From the NCBI GenBank assembly GCA_964030475.1, contig CAXIPT010000002.1, positions 11,726,118-11,790,117 of the forward strand: DNA of 64,000 nt. The letters are read 5' to 3'. The position numbers were made by a program, and so were the translations under genes. This DNA is from Tethya wilhelma. Its lineage: Eukaryota; Porifera; Demospongiae; Tethyida; Tethyidae. Shown in pieces: positions 1 through 11,897 of the stretch. Within the stretch, counting starts at the first letter, position 1, and every line of letters starts with the position of its first letter. The notes beneath the pieces were generated by a model. The model made no database searches, was not told the origin of the DNA, and saw nothing but the letters and a program-made list of their open reading frames with translations.

Positions 1-225
1 CTGCCAGGGTCGAGTGGAGGGCCAGGCTGGTGGAGGAGAGCAAGACCAGTGTGGAGAAAGCACTTGGGGAGCAACGTAGAGACTGGGAGAACAGGTGAGG
101 GGAGCATGGTCTAGATAGATAGGTGAACAGATCAATTGAAGATTTCATCATTGTAACGCTGATGGATAATTTTATTACCAAACCTTAGGTATTTACTTCC
201 TTCAGGCAGGCATGTCATATTACTA

Positions 226-257
<32 letters not shown>

Positions 258-3200
258 CAGATTAGAATCAGAGAAATCCAAAGCTGTGCTGCTAGCTAAA
301 GAAACATTCACAAAAGAGCTCTCAGAAACAAAACAACATCTGATAGAGGAGCATGCCAGAGAGATGAGAGACCTGAGGTCCCAGCACCAGGTGGAGAGAG
401 AGAGGATGAAGGAGACGGCAGTGGTCCGGGCCCGGGAGGACTGGGAGGAGGAGAGGCGGGCCTCCGTGGACGAGGCCGTCAGGAGAGCCAGGGTGCAATG
501 GCTGGAGGAGAAGGAAGAGTGAGTCGTTGCTAGTGTGTGTGAGTGTGTTTGAATTAGTAGAGTGATACAGTCAGTTAGTTGTAGTTAACCCTCGGCGTGC
601 GTGCGTAGCACGTGCGGAGGGTTACAGTAGTCGTTTTGTGTGTGTGTGCGTCTGTCTGTTACGGGATAATCTGGAGAACGGCAACTCTATGGTCAAAATG
701 GATGGTACTTACGTTCATGAATCGAAGTTATCTTGAAATAATATGTTTGGCATCTTGCAAAACGCTGTAGTTTTTGAGATCTGAGGCTTCGTACTTTTTG
801 TATTGAAGCATAAGGCTTACGCCACGCCTATTGTATACGCCCAAGTAGGTGTGCGGTATTTAGAATTTACACATGGTCCGACTGCTTTTGCGAGCCCTTT
901 AGTACTGTGTTCGCTTCGTAGATATCTGCTTTAATCCGCTGATTGGGTGTTCTTTGAGTTGTGAGTTTCTAGCTATATCTTGTACTCTGCTAGCAATTTT
1001 GTCGAATCGTAGAAACCAAGACAAGAAATGTACAGCTGCCAAAAGAGCTAGTGAAACAGAGCAACAGAAAGCTTATCGTAGAGTAAGTGATAGTAGGTCA
1101 AAAGTATCCAAGCGTACTAATGAGTCAGAGCAGCAGAGAGTTGATCGTAGATTTAGCAATAAGTTTCACAAAATTCCGATCTTGAATCACCTGTTCTGAG
1201 ATCGCAAACCCGCAATGCATGCCGTGAGCTCGCCGCGCCGATCGCCGAGGGTTTAGCACTTTAGTGCTTTTCATTAATAATGGTGCTGATATGCTGGTTA
1301 AGATACAATTTTTTTATGATTTTATAATATGCTGGTGTCCTATTTTCAAAAAAAATCATTTACTAGATTGTGATTCACATAATGAACTATTTCGCCTCCA
1401 AATTGATATGAATATATCAATAAGCTATTTTACCCACTCTCCTACATGTATATCTTCGCCACACCCCTAGCTCTATGAAGGCCCGTGTTGACAGTGCTGT
1501 GAGTGCTGCTCAGAGGCTCTGGAACCAGCACCACCACGAGGAGCTGAGCAGACTGCAGGAGGAGCTGAGGACATCAAAAGGAGTCAAAGATGCTACCTCT
1601 TCTTCTTCTTCCCTGTCTTCAGTCTCCTCCTCTGCCAGTGTAGGAGCTGTCGTGAAACACGCCAGGAGTCAGTGGGAGAGAGAACACCAGAAGAAAATGG
1701 ACGATGCCATAAAGAAGACAAGACAGGTACATACACTTCGACACATCGATTTGTCGATCATTTACAACCGTTTTTGTAACCTTCTTTCCTTGTCTTTCTT
1801 TTGCACCAGTTACTGTACATAGTCAGTAGTGGACAATGACAATAAGTTGCATGTACCTTTTAGGAAAGTACTAAAAATTCGGTGAACAAAACATTTCAAA
1901 CAGTTTTGGGAAGCAAAATGTATCTATGAATTTGAAAATCTGCTCACTGCAATGAATCAATATTATGAACTCTTATTATTTCAATCAGGAGTGTGAGAGA
2001 GAGGCTGCTGTGAGGCTGGAGTCGGCTGTGACAAGTGAGAGAGAGAGGATACGAGAAGAGTGCAGCAAGGAGTGGAAGCAACGTCAGAGCTCCTTCTTGG
2101 CCACAGCCCACCAGGAGTGGAGCAAGGCTCAGAGGGTTGTGGTGGCCGCCGAGATAGAGCAGGTGAAGAGGAGATGGAAGGAAGAACAAGAGACAAAGAT
2201 GAAGGTAAGGATACCCTCAGCTCACAAAATAGTGTACGATGTAGTTCATTAGTATCCTCGTTCTTTTAGGCCTTGCTGTATTGTTGGTTTATATTACATT
2301 GAGGGTGGTTGTTGTAGCAGTGAAATGAATCATTTGTATTATAATGAAGGAAAATATTGAAAACTATTTTGAAAATTGATTTCATGTGTACATAGAAGCA
2401 AGAGTCCTGGACTCTTGATAGAAGTTAAAATGGTATACTCTACATTAAGGAAATAATAATATCTGAGACAGTAATATTTGCTATTCACTCTCAACGCACA
2501 TGTACTGGCTCCAGGCTACACTGGAAGAGGCTCTGTCTCAAGCCAAGCAACACTACAGAGAACTCCTCAGCTCACAAAAGACAGAGATGGCTCTCAGGCA
2601 CAAAGAGGAGAAGTCTCACATGAGCCATGAGATCAGACAACTGGAGGGGAGAGTTGCAACCCTCATGCAGCAGCAGCAGCAGGAAGAAGAGACTGAGGAG
2701 AGACTGGTGCCCCCCGGTCTGGAGGGAGGGGTGATGAAGGACGGCCTCTGTGGTCCTCATGAGACGACTCAATTTGTACAGATCGATCTGAACAGACTGA
2801 GAGAAGTGCTGCAGGCGACTATGAGGGCTGTTAGGAGTGACGTGACAGCCTTGGTAAGGAGTGGAGTGTTTGATAGAATACCTACGATTGAAATAGCATT
2901 GTTCCATAGCTTTCCCCTTCAAAGAGAGAGAGAGTCTCCTCCTCTCTGTGAAGGAGAGAGCCTGAGAAATGAGGTTACAATCAATGCATATCCACATGAA
3001 TGCGTTCTTTACTGCTTACTGTATAACCAAACTTTCATTGCTATGAAACTTGTACTTTTGTGTGTGTGTGTGTGTGTGTCTGTGTGTGTGTGTCCAGTTA
3101 CGTGAGGCACACAAGTCAAGAGAGGAGCAACACCAAAGAGAACTGGAGGAGGTCCGTGAGGCAACAGCCCAGGAGTTGAAGCAGTACTACCTTCAATGCC

Positions 3201-4022
3201 TGCATCAGTTGGTCAATACCAATGGACACAGACCACATCCACTGTTGAAAGACCTGTCACATGATCCCCACAGACCACGCCCAGTTTCAAAAGACATGTC
3301 ACATGACACTCTTAAACCACACCCAGTTTCAAGAGACATGTCACATGATCCTCAAAGACCACACCCATTCTCAAAAGCGACTAAACCTACAAAAGTATCC
3401 GTCACCAAACGATCATCAAAACCACACACTTCGAAAACAGCACACACAACACGTAGAACTCAGCCTATGACTGTCCATTCAGCCTCTAATGCAAGACCCA
3501 TGCAACCTTCCAAACTGGTCAGCCATTCTTTGAAGTCTTCTCAGCGAGCTGGCTATATGAAGCCTACCATAGCAAGCACCAATCACGACCACACATCTCA
3601 GCAACTCCAGCTGAGAAATGCTAAGAAGACTACGAAAAATACTAACAAAACTCAAAATTCGGGGGATGCTTTTCCCAGGGGGCAGAGTGCAGGGGGTGCA
3701 CCGAGTGGGGGGCCAAAGAGAAATTTGTTTGAAGTTGATTTACTACAAACTCACAGTGGCATGAAAGGTCAACATTATTCCACTTTTGGTCAGGGTGTGA
3801 AGCCCTCCACACACAACAGTGAGTAGTGTAGTAACAAACCTAATTTATGCTTTGTGTATTCTTACGATCTTATCTAAATGTGACATTATGTAAATCATCA
3901 AATATACATTTCTTTGCCCTGATATTATAAACTGTTACGAGTGAGTGCATAGATATTTGTAAACGTTCATTTCTTTTAGCAAAACAAGGACCAGTTGCAC
4001 ATAGTACAAAGGGTAAAAATTA
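1..4022 (+). CDS. CEP152: CEP152/asterless-like centrosomal coiled-coil protein, 3' part
   Basis: The gene is 5'-truncated by the window edge. Exons are read as about 2-95, 260-520, 1470-1726, 1989-2204, 2515-2853 and 3098-3826, each bounded by AG/GT and joined in frame. The product is almost entirely charged coiled coil, rich in Glu, Arg and Gln with many E-x-x-R-x-x-W segments. A Ser-rich linker lies near 1600-1640. The segment ending in QELKQYYLQCLHQLV (about 3165-3215) matches in character the block before the C-terminal tail of vertebrate CEP152, the PLK4-binding scaffold for centriole duplication; this is recognition from memory, not an alignment. After it comes a basic, His/Pro/Ser-rich tail with a tandem repeat. 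A stop lies at 3824-3826. Alternatively a donor inside the last codons (AACA|gtgagt) can splice to an acceptor near 3980, giving a slightly different tail with a stop at 4020-4022. Family assignment is moderate; coding status is firm. Confidence 0.68.
585..1255. mobile_element. Non-autonomous element with short inverted ends inside a CEP152-like intron
   Basis: The intron 521-1469 contains a block bounded by AACCCTCGGCG on the left (about 588-598) and its reverse complement CGCCGAGGGTTT on the right (about 1243-1254). The left end also folds on itself (CCCTCGGCGTGCG against CGTGCGGAGGG). Base composition inside is richer in CpG than the flanks. No transposase-like ORF is visible. The 81-codon ORF at 954-1199 is open but resembles nothing I know. 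Element boundaries and class are inference. Confidence 0.4.
3218..3370 (+). repeat. In-frame tandem 17-residue repeat in the CEP152-like tail
   Basis: About three copies of a 51-nt unit encode variants of SHDPxRPxPVSKDM. The units start near 3256, 3307 and 3358, with a degenerate unit before them. The key pattern is S-H-D, then R/K-P-x-P, then S-K/R. The units are basic and His/Pro-rich and lie in a low-complexity tail, so they are probably disordered. Confidence 0.75.
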
Positions 4023-4054
4023 ATGTCAAAATGTCCATTTTTTATGTACATGCC

Positions 4055-4060
4055 AATAAA
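4055..4060 (+). terminator. Polyadenylation signal AATAAA for the CEP152-like gene
   Basis: An exact AATAAA lies 33-230 bp after the two possible stop codons. It sits in an A/T-rich stretch before the convergent neighbouring gene, whose stop is at 4286. The gap 4061-4285 holds only A/T-rich sequence and an AAT microsatellite near 4109-4127. Confidence 0.5.
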
Positions 4061-4285
4061 AATATAACTATATAGATTTCACCGTCAATAATGTAAATAC
4101 CACATCTCAATAATAATAATAATAATGTACTCAAAATTATCTACCGAGCTAGAGGTGTGTGCAAAGGGGTATATAAAATAACAATAATGATTATAGCTCG
4201 ATAGACTATAACAATTGCCTGTGCAATATACAAACAAAAATTATAAAATTAAAAAATGCATCCTATAAATAGAACAAATAACCAC

Positions 4286-4633
4286 CTATGCCGGCGTATG
4301 TCTGACGTTATTATTCGTGCCATTGTAATGACCATATCCACTCTCAAAGTGCGTCGGGGCCACATTCTGTTGCTCCCCCTCCTCCTCCTCAACCTGACAC
4401 CGCCCGGTGCAGATAAAGTTTATACAGAAAGCAAACGAGAGTAGAATGAAGACAAGGATCAACGCTAGACCGACGATCCAGCCGAAGAAGACAAGGAAGA
4501 GGATCCAGCCTATGATGAGGAGGACAGCCATGCAGGGACCGGCCTTTTGAGGTTTCCACCACTTGCCGTTGATGTCTGTGTGACAGGCCTTCCAACAGCA
4601 ACCTTTGTTTTGATATTGAACGTCTGCACCACA

Positions 4634-4699
<66 letters not shown>

Positions 4700-5610
4700 A
4701 TGTGTGATACAATCAGAATTTGCGTACAAAACTGCATACAATGGACCCTCAGATCTACAGTTACAATGGTAGCACAAAAAATAGCTTATGTGCAAAATGA
4801 ATGGCCTCTTTACCCCTGCCATCAGGTGCTGTGACTTCCTCTGGCAGGTCCCCACTCTGACTGATTGCATGCTCCCTCTGGCCGGTTCCAGACCTCATCA
4901 TATTCATTCTCCTCAGGGTGGGGTAGACTGGTACGATGATTGGGAGGGGCTTCTTGGCAGCTTGCTGAAACGTGCACAATAGAAAATATCATTATCATTA
5001 ATAATAATAATAATAATTATTCCCCCTACAATGTCATGGTTGTGCTAGTATCATGGGCAATTCAGTTAGTTTTGGCTCATGAGTTTGGAAAACGGGTGAA
5101 AGAGAGCCTGGTTTGAGGTTAGTTTAATGTGAAACTTTACATGTAGTACTCACAGGGTATCTTCTGGCTTCAGAATATGCTGGAGGAGCCTCTGCACTCT
5201 CTGATATCGAGTACACACTGAGATCTTGGTCTGGAAAAGAAAGAAATATACATTATGACGACAGTTTGTCAAACAGTTGAGTTTCACTGCTATATAATCA
5301 CGACAAGAGTTTCGATACAAAGAGCTATAGGTTCCCTGTACTGGCCTGGTGTCATTACAAGCAGTAAGTGCAATCTTAGGTACAATACCGTATACAGTGA
5401 GTGATATGCTGACAATTGTATGCACTCTCAGTGTACAGGCAATGAAAGCTTGCTCTGATAGTGGGACCTCTGAGATAAAGAGACTGCACTATGACAAACG
5501 TTTGCACTGAAAATATTTCCCAAAATAAATCGACTGAGAAGAGGACAATATTTACAGAGACTAGCAACTATTCCCAAAATGTTGGTTGATTTTCTTAGAA
5601 GTATATATAC

Positions 5611-5657
<47 letters not shown>

Positions 5658-6176
5658 CCCTAAGTCACTTACCATAATGATGGAAGATAGGCACCATTCT
5701 AATGCTCAGTTTCTCTCCAATGAGTTCCACAATCCTCTCGATAGTACTGTACTGTCCTGGCTACAAAAACAAAACAAAAAAAACATTACATCATTATGAC
5801 ATAACCTAAATTGTTGTTATAATATTGTACATACCACTCCCTCCACTTGAAACTCATTTCCAACGATACCAATTGCATAATGTTTGAAGATTGGGTTCCC
5901 ACTTTCACTAACGAAAATAAAACAATTTTTGTATAATTTGTAGCGTTTGTATAATTACTAAAAGAAACAAATTCGTACTTGATTCGAATTGAGAGTCCGA
6001 AGCTCTCTGGGGTGTGGAAGTGAGCGACGAGATATGTCCCGTGGTCTCCATGCTGTTTTAGGAGGTCCTCTGCCTGGTCACATGACAGGTTGTCAAACAC
6101 ATACCTGCAGGTTGGCCACATGCACGAGAGTAAGTGATTGTGTACACGTACAGTTTATATAGCGAGGTGTAACAGT

Positions 6177-6235
<59 letters not shown>

Positions 6236-7174
6236 CAAATAGACTGGTACAGTGAATAAACAAGAAAGGAAGATGAAAGTTACGAAAGAGAACAACAAAG
6301 CAGGATATCTGAGGTGGTTGGAGAGAGTTGAACTCATTTTACAAAAGGAAGTCCTGAGTCCAACCACTTCACGGTCGCTCTGGAACTGTCTGACCAGAGA
6401 CTAGAGTAACAAACCACATTCAATTTGCCAGTGGATGTGTATTCATCAGTGGTAACATAAATTCAATAAAAAGGAGCTTTCAAAAAAGTCAACCAGTCCT
6501 ACAGCAGCTGCAAACAATGGGCATAACTGTCATAACATAGTACGTTTCCAACTAATGTGTAAAGGATGATATTTTTTGCTCCTTCCAATTACAAGAGAGA
6601 GTCTGGGAGTAGTGAGGCTATTATTGTGGCTATTATTGTGGGCAAAAATGCAACTGATCGATGCACACACACACACTCACCACGCTGCATCTGCTCGTTT
6701 CAATGTCCCTCCTTTGGGTGTTCTCTTGCTGTCCATGGAGCTCCTGGTTGCCTTGGAAACCTCCTCCACTGAGAGGCCATCTCTGAAGGTGATTGAAGAC
6801 TCCAGTTGGAGAGACTGTTCCGCTAATAGAGGGTGAATACACCCAATCAATCATTGTGATTAACACAGATTTACAGGTATAGATGTTTAATGCTGAAGCC
6901 ATGCAAATCTATTAAACTATGTGGGCTGTGGTACAATTGCACTTGCAAAAGTATCTAAAAATTAATGATCAAATATGCAACCAGAATTCAAGTTATAATT
7001 TTTACACAGAATAACTATTACTAGCTCCAAACATGAAGCCAGACCTGATAATAGAGGAGTACTGAAACTTTCTTCTAGTTGGTGAGCGCTGACGCTGTAG
7101 CCAGAAGAGCGCGAGGTCTGCTGTTGCAGACGATTGCTTCTAAATGATCTTCCAAACGTCGAACTTCTCGACAT
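4286..7174 (-). CDS. SH2-domain protein with PPxY motif and C-terminal membrane hairpin
   Basis: Exons on the minus strand are read as 7045-7174, 6681-6822, a poorly resolved exon near 6320-6400, about 5976-6105, 5838-5910, 5668-5760, 5155-5230, 4807-4970 and 4286-4617. The start ATG at 7174 opens MSRSSTFGRSF. The middle encodes an SH2 fold: helix SCDQAEDLLKQ, strand GTYLVAHF, GLSIRI, FKHYAIG, and a C-terminal STIERIVELIGEKLSIRMVP. The FLVR arginine that normally binds phosphotyrosine is Ala here. After the SH2 comes SAEAPPAYSEA, a PPxY (WW-domain ligand) motif, then a proline/tyrosine linker. A Cys-rich patch (GCCWKACH) leads into about 40 hydrophobic residues that could form a membrane hairpin, and then an acidic polar tail ending RHTPA. 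It could be a membrane-anchored signalling or ubiquitin-ligase adaptor; no named orthologue is recognised. The exon joining 6681 to 6105 is uncertain. Confidence 0.62.
4634..4698. repeat. (GT)n(GA)n compound microsatellite at the last SH2-gene acceptor
   Basis: About 18 bp of GT followed by about 46 bp of GA. On the minus strand it is (CT)n(CA)n leading to the acceptor TGTGGTGCAG of the last exon. Confidence 0.85.
6175..6233. repeat. (GT)n microsatellite
   Basis: An uninterrupted GT run of about 55 bp in an intron of the SH2 gene. A second GT run lies at about 5614-5648. Confidence 0.9.
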
Positions 7175-7492
7175 ACTTTTGCACCCGCCCCAGCACAACA
7201 CAATGGACTAAACCTATGCTATTGTACTTGTACACCTTATAAGATTTACCTGGGGAAGCCATCGCTTTGAGTGCTTTACCATAAAAGTCTTCCAAGGTCA
7301 CTTCGACTGTTTGTTTTGTAGTAGCATTACAAGGCGGGGTCTTTTTAGTAATTTTAATTTTACTTTTCAAATTCGCATAATTAGATAACAACACCTAATT
7401 AATTAGTACACACATAAACGCATGCATAAAAGATCACAAAATCATAAAACAGGAGAATTTAATACACTATATAAAAAGAGTCCCTATAGACT
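7175..7492 (-). other. Short gap between the SH2 gene and AP4E1, with an open stretch
   Basis: On the minus strand 7250-7394 is open and looks codon-like (…VEVTLEDFYGKALKAMASPG), ending at a good donor CCCCAG|gtaaat. No ATG opens it, and the frame after the nearest acceptor (about 7177) does not match the SH2 gene frame. It may be 5' UTR or an alternative first exon. An ATTAAA on the minus strand at 7458-7463 could serve AP4E1 polyadenylation, 30 nt past its stop. Confidence 0.35.
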
Positions 7493-8017
7493 TTACTTGA
7501 ACACCATCTGAGCCAGCTTGATGATGGACTCTGTAAGCAGACTACTAGAAGTCCGTACCCAGAAGTCTGTGTGTGACTTGAGCACTTTGCCATGCACCAG
7601 ACAAGTGACATTGGGTAGAAATGTACCAGCAGTTATACCTTCACTTCCTGCAAGTGAGAGAGGGAAATATTTAGTAAATAGTATGTGTGTGTAGCTGTGC
7701 TCTTTTTAGCTATATTAGGATCGTGCATACAAGGTTGGACTCAATTGCCAAGCTGTTTTTATTTATTTTGTTTGTGGCTATTTCTTCTTCTTCTTTGCAA
7801 GCAGAGCAGTTTTAGAGCTGGAAAATATGCTTCTATGGGCCTGTCTCTAAGCCACATACCAATGATCTGTACTGGATGAAAGTTGAATCTTGTTTTCATG
7901 GCGTCCATAAACCCAGCAACGTTCTTTACTGCACCACTCTGCAACTTTAACTTCTTCTCATATGTAAAACTGCCCCACTTCTTACCAAACTCCTGTGTGG
8001 TGATCTCCAGTGGTCTA

Positions 8018-8063
<46 letters not shown>

Positions 8064-10888
8064 AGCTAAATTGCAAACAACATCTCAATACTGATTTGGG
8101 TATACAGGTTTAAAAGCAACAGTAACTATCTATAGATGCAGCCTCATTCCCTTCATCATATTCACAACAAAGGGAAAGCCTGGCAACAAGACTAAAAGCA
8201 GATGTAACAAATTCCCACACATGGTGGACTCCCTCTCACCTGATGGCATCAGAAATGTAGAAGGTGGCATCGAAGAAAAGCCGTCGCTGAGTGGCCATGG
8301 TATCCTTGTAGGAGAGCTCACCTTTCAAATTCATGTTAATTGCAGGGGCAGTGGGGAGGCAGCCAAACACATGAGTCACCTAGCAACACAATGGTCGATA
8401 TATCAAATCACAAATGCATGATTATGTATGGTACACAATAGTTTGGTTTCTATTGAGACACACACACACACACACAGGAAAAAGCGAAAAATGAAGCTAG
8501 TACAAAATCAACAGAGCTATTGCTTGTGCCTCCCTTCTCTTATCCAGATCAACAATACAGCTAGACTATAAACAACAAACAAACAACTCACGTTTCCAAA
8601 GCCAGAGATGTTTGCGGTGAGTTTGAGCTCCCCACTGGTGCTCTTCATGTTGGAGGGAAGGTCTAGGGAGAGGCTCACTCCCGTCAGTTCCGTCTGCTTC
8701 TGGTTAGTGAGAAAGAGGACCAGAACCAGTTCATCGGGTTTGAGAATCTTGGTGAGCGTGACACGCAAGTTGGCATCATTGCACACATCCTGAAATAGAA
8801 AAGGAAATAAATGATTGTTCATGCAAGAAAAGGGCTTGTGGATACTCTTAGCAAATTTCTGTAGTATAAACTTGTTAAGGTTCATTGATTTCTTGAGAGA
8901 GACCCGGTACCCAAGGATTGCCTACTACCGCACATGACACAGACCACATTGATTGGTGTGACTCAATTTCACAACATTCAAAAGTTGACTTTCATTGAGT
9001 GAAGTTTGACACAGAAGCAAAAGGTACATGAGCCTAATCATTTAAGGGCATGCAACTAATGCAGCAGCCAAAAAATTGAATCAATATTTAAGTTTCCCCC
9101 TCTCATCTGTACCAACATCAATTGAGCCAATATGGAAAAGGTCTAATTATATGCCTAATCATTAAATTTAAGGACATAAAACTACTAATGCACCTTCCAC
9201 AAAAATTTGCACGTAAACAGATACACTTATAACTGCAGTACCTTCTGCTCCCATCCAGTAGCTATGGGGAAACTCTGCAACTCAGTTGGAACCCTCAGCG
9301 ATCCGACGGGGTTCTCAAACAATGTTATTGCCAGGGGTTCCTGCTTCTCGGGGGTCGCTGTCAACTGAGCCTGCATACTGGAGGGGGTCGGGTCCAATAG
9401 AGACAGGTCGGTAGAAACTTGAGGGGGCAGGATGGCACCAGATGTTGGTTGGCCGGGGGGCTGTGATGGTGGCAGCGAGTGGTTGAGTGTCGGGGGGTTG
9501 CTGCGTTGTTGTGGGGGTGTTGAGAGGGGGCCATCAAACAGCGCAAGAAGATCATCACTGTATGTGTGTGTGTGTTTGTGTGGCAATAATATATGCATTG
9601 TAGTATAGTTCCAAGCTTATGTCTCTATGTTTCTCATCATTTGTTTGCATACACATGGAAGTATGTAACTTGCAACCTATCATGTCTGTATATTTCACAC
9701 TGTCTATCACAATCAATAGTGGCCTCTAGAGATATGTAGAAACGGTAAATTTCCCTCTCATTCACATAATATTATAATTTATACAAAACAGACTGAATAA
9801 TATTAGTGACCCATTTCTACATGTGTATTTCTTTCACTAAACTGTGTAAAAGAGACACCACAAAGAAAGTGAAAATTTCAGGACCTGCTACACTCACCCG
9901 GCAGCAGTGGATGGTGGTGGTGCTGAAGTAGTAGACGACTCAACTTGCTGCTGGGGAGGGGGAGAGCGAACCTCCAAATTATCCAACAGCCCTCCCCCAC
10001 CATAGACAGTAGCAGGAGGAGGTGGCTGGGCCTCTTGCTGTGATGGCGGTGGTGGTTGCACTGAACTGGGCTGTGAGAAATCAATGTCTTGGAGATCGAG
10101 TAAAAGATCGACTTGAGGCTCTTTAGGTTTCTTGACAGCACCACCACCAGTTCGAGCTCCAGGACCACTAGACCTGCTGTGGAGTTGAGATCTGCCGGCA
10201 CTTGTGGACGCTGTCGTCTCAGAGCTGGAGCTTCTTTTTTGTTGTCTTGTTCTGGGAGCTCTCGAGGGTCCACTCAGGCCTCCAAACAACTGACTGGCTA
10301 GTTGCTTTTTCTTGAGCTCCTCTGGCGAGGGTTGAGTGATGGTGGCTTGGACAGAGCTCAGCTGGAAGTGAAAATATACAACATAAATTACAGATTAGAG
10401 CAGTGAACAGTATAATTATGACATAATAATATTAAAGAACAGTGTCTATACACTCGAGTACATAGCAATCATGTGGTAGCTCTATTGTTGATAAAACTTG
10501 TATTATGGGGAGAATCTGTTATCAGTTATCAATAAAAGAAAACAAAACAAACCTTATATTTTGAAACTTCTAATACAGAACAACATCAATAGTGAAACTG
10601 AAGTACTCACTGCCTACTAAAGTCAATGGCCCACAAACAAAACACATCAACTTACAGCAGTAGAGGTGCCTTGGTAGGGAGCCTTCTCTGGCTCAGACTG
10701 TACTTCTGCTGACTCAGCAGGTTCCTCTTCCCTCGTATACTGTTCTTGTGTTGTCTGGGGTGGTGGAGGGGGTGGAGTCTCAGTTACCACGGGGATGCTC
10801 TTCTTGTATCCTTCTTTACCCCACACTCTAGCCTTCACTGCTAGACCACCACTGGTAGTGCTGAGAGGGAGGGAGGGAGGGAGGGAGG

Positions 10889-10924
<36 letters not shown>

Positions 10925-11345
10925 GGGAATCGTACAAAAATTCAAAAGCTAAAAACAAAAATTTAGGCTAATCATTATATAAATAAAATGTCATATAAAT
11001 GAAAATTAAGCTAAATGTTATAGCTATATAAACCTACATGTAGTAGAGCAATAATAAAAGGTACTCAACACCCTAGCAATGCTCACCTATCTTTAGCAGT
11101 GTACTGATAGTCAGTAACATTGCTAACTCCAACGGAACTGCTACTAGTACCAGTGACACTCTCAGTGACACCATCCCGGCCCCCTGGAGACCCACCACCA
11201 CCTCCCCCCACGGTCCCATGGTCCACGTCGTCCCTGGGCTGGGAGGAGCTAGAGGGGGTCCTCCTCGAGGAGGCTGGGCTGTGGTAGGTCACAGAGGAAG
11301 GAGGGGGGAGGGCGTAAGGTTGGTACTTGATGCTGGCTGGCTGGG

Positions 11346-11380
<35 letters not shown>

Positions 11381-11722
11381 GGATACAAGAAATATGAGAA
11401 ATAAATCAAAACAATATGGTTGTGAAAGAAAAAAAGTCAAGTGTAAAAGACAACTTCAAATTCTTGTGGAGAATATTTATCTTATCTAGGTACATGTAGA
11501 AGTTCCAAACCTGGCTGTTTAGGCTCAGCCACTGGTGCTCTGAGGTGTGCTGGTTTGTAAGAGGAAGCTCCTTTAGCCAGAGCCTCTGAGACAAAGCCAT
11601 CGAGGAAAGAGAGAGAGGAGTCCACTTCTAGGTCGTCACAGGACGAGTCCAGGGGAAGGACGGCTTGCATCATGTTGAGGTCTTGAGTGAGCTCCACCAG
11701 TTCACAGCATCGCTGTCACAGT

Positions 11723-11754
<32 letters not shown>

Positions 11755-11854
11755 GTGTGTGAGTGTGTAGTTTATAAACGTATTTGGGTGTTAAAATATA
11801 TACCTATTTTAAAGAGTAAACTGCTCTATGTTAACATTCGATGGGTGTTGAAAT

Positions 11855-11897
<43 letters not shown>

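Noticed and set aside
954..1199. 81-codon ORF within the CEP152-like intron element
   Set aside because: No splice signals, no recognisable motif, and it lies inside the putative mobile element.
7140..7394. Treating the open stretch at 7250-7394 as exon 1 of the SH2 gene
   Set aside because: It has no ATG and the phase at the next acceptor does not continue into the MSRSS frame.
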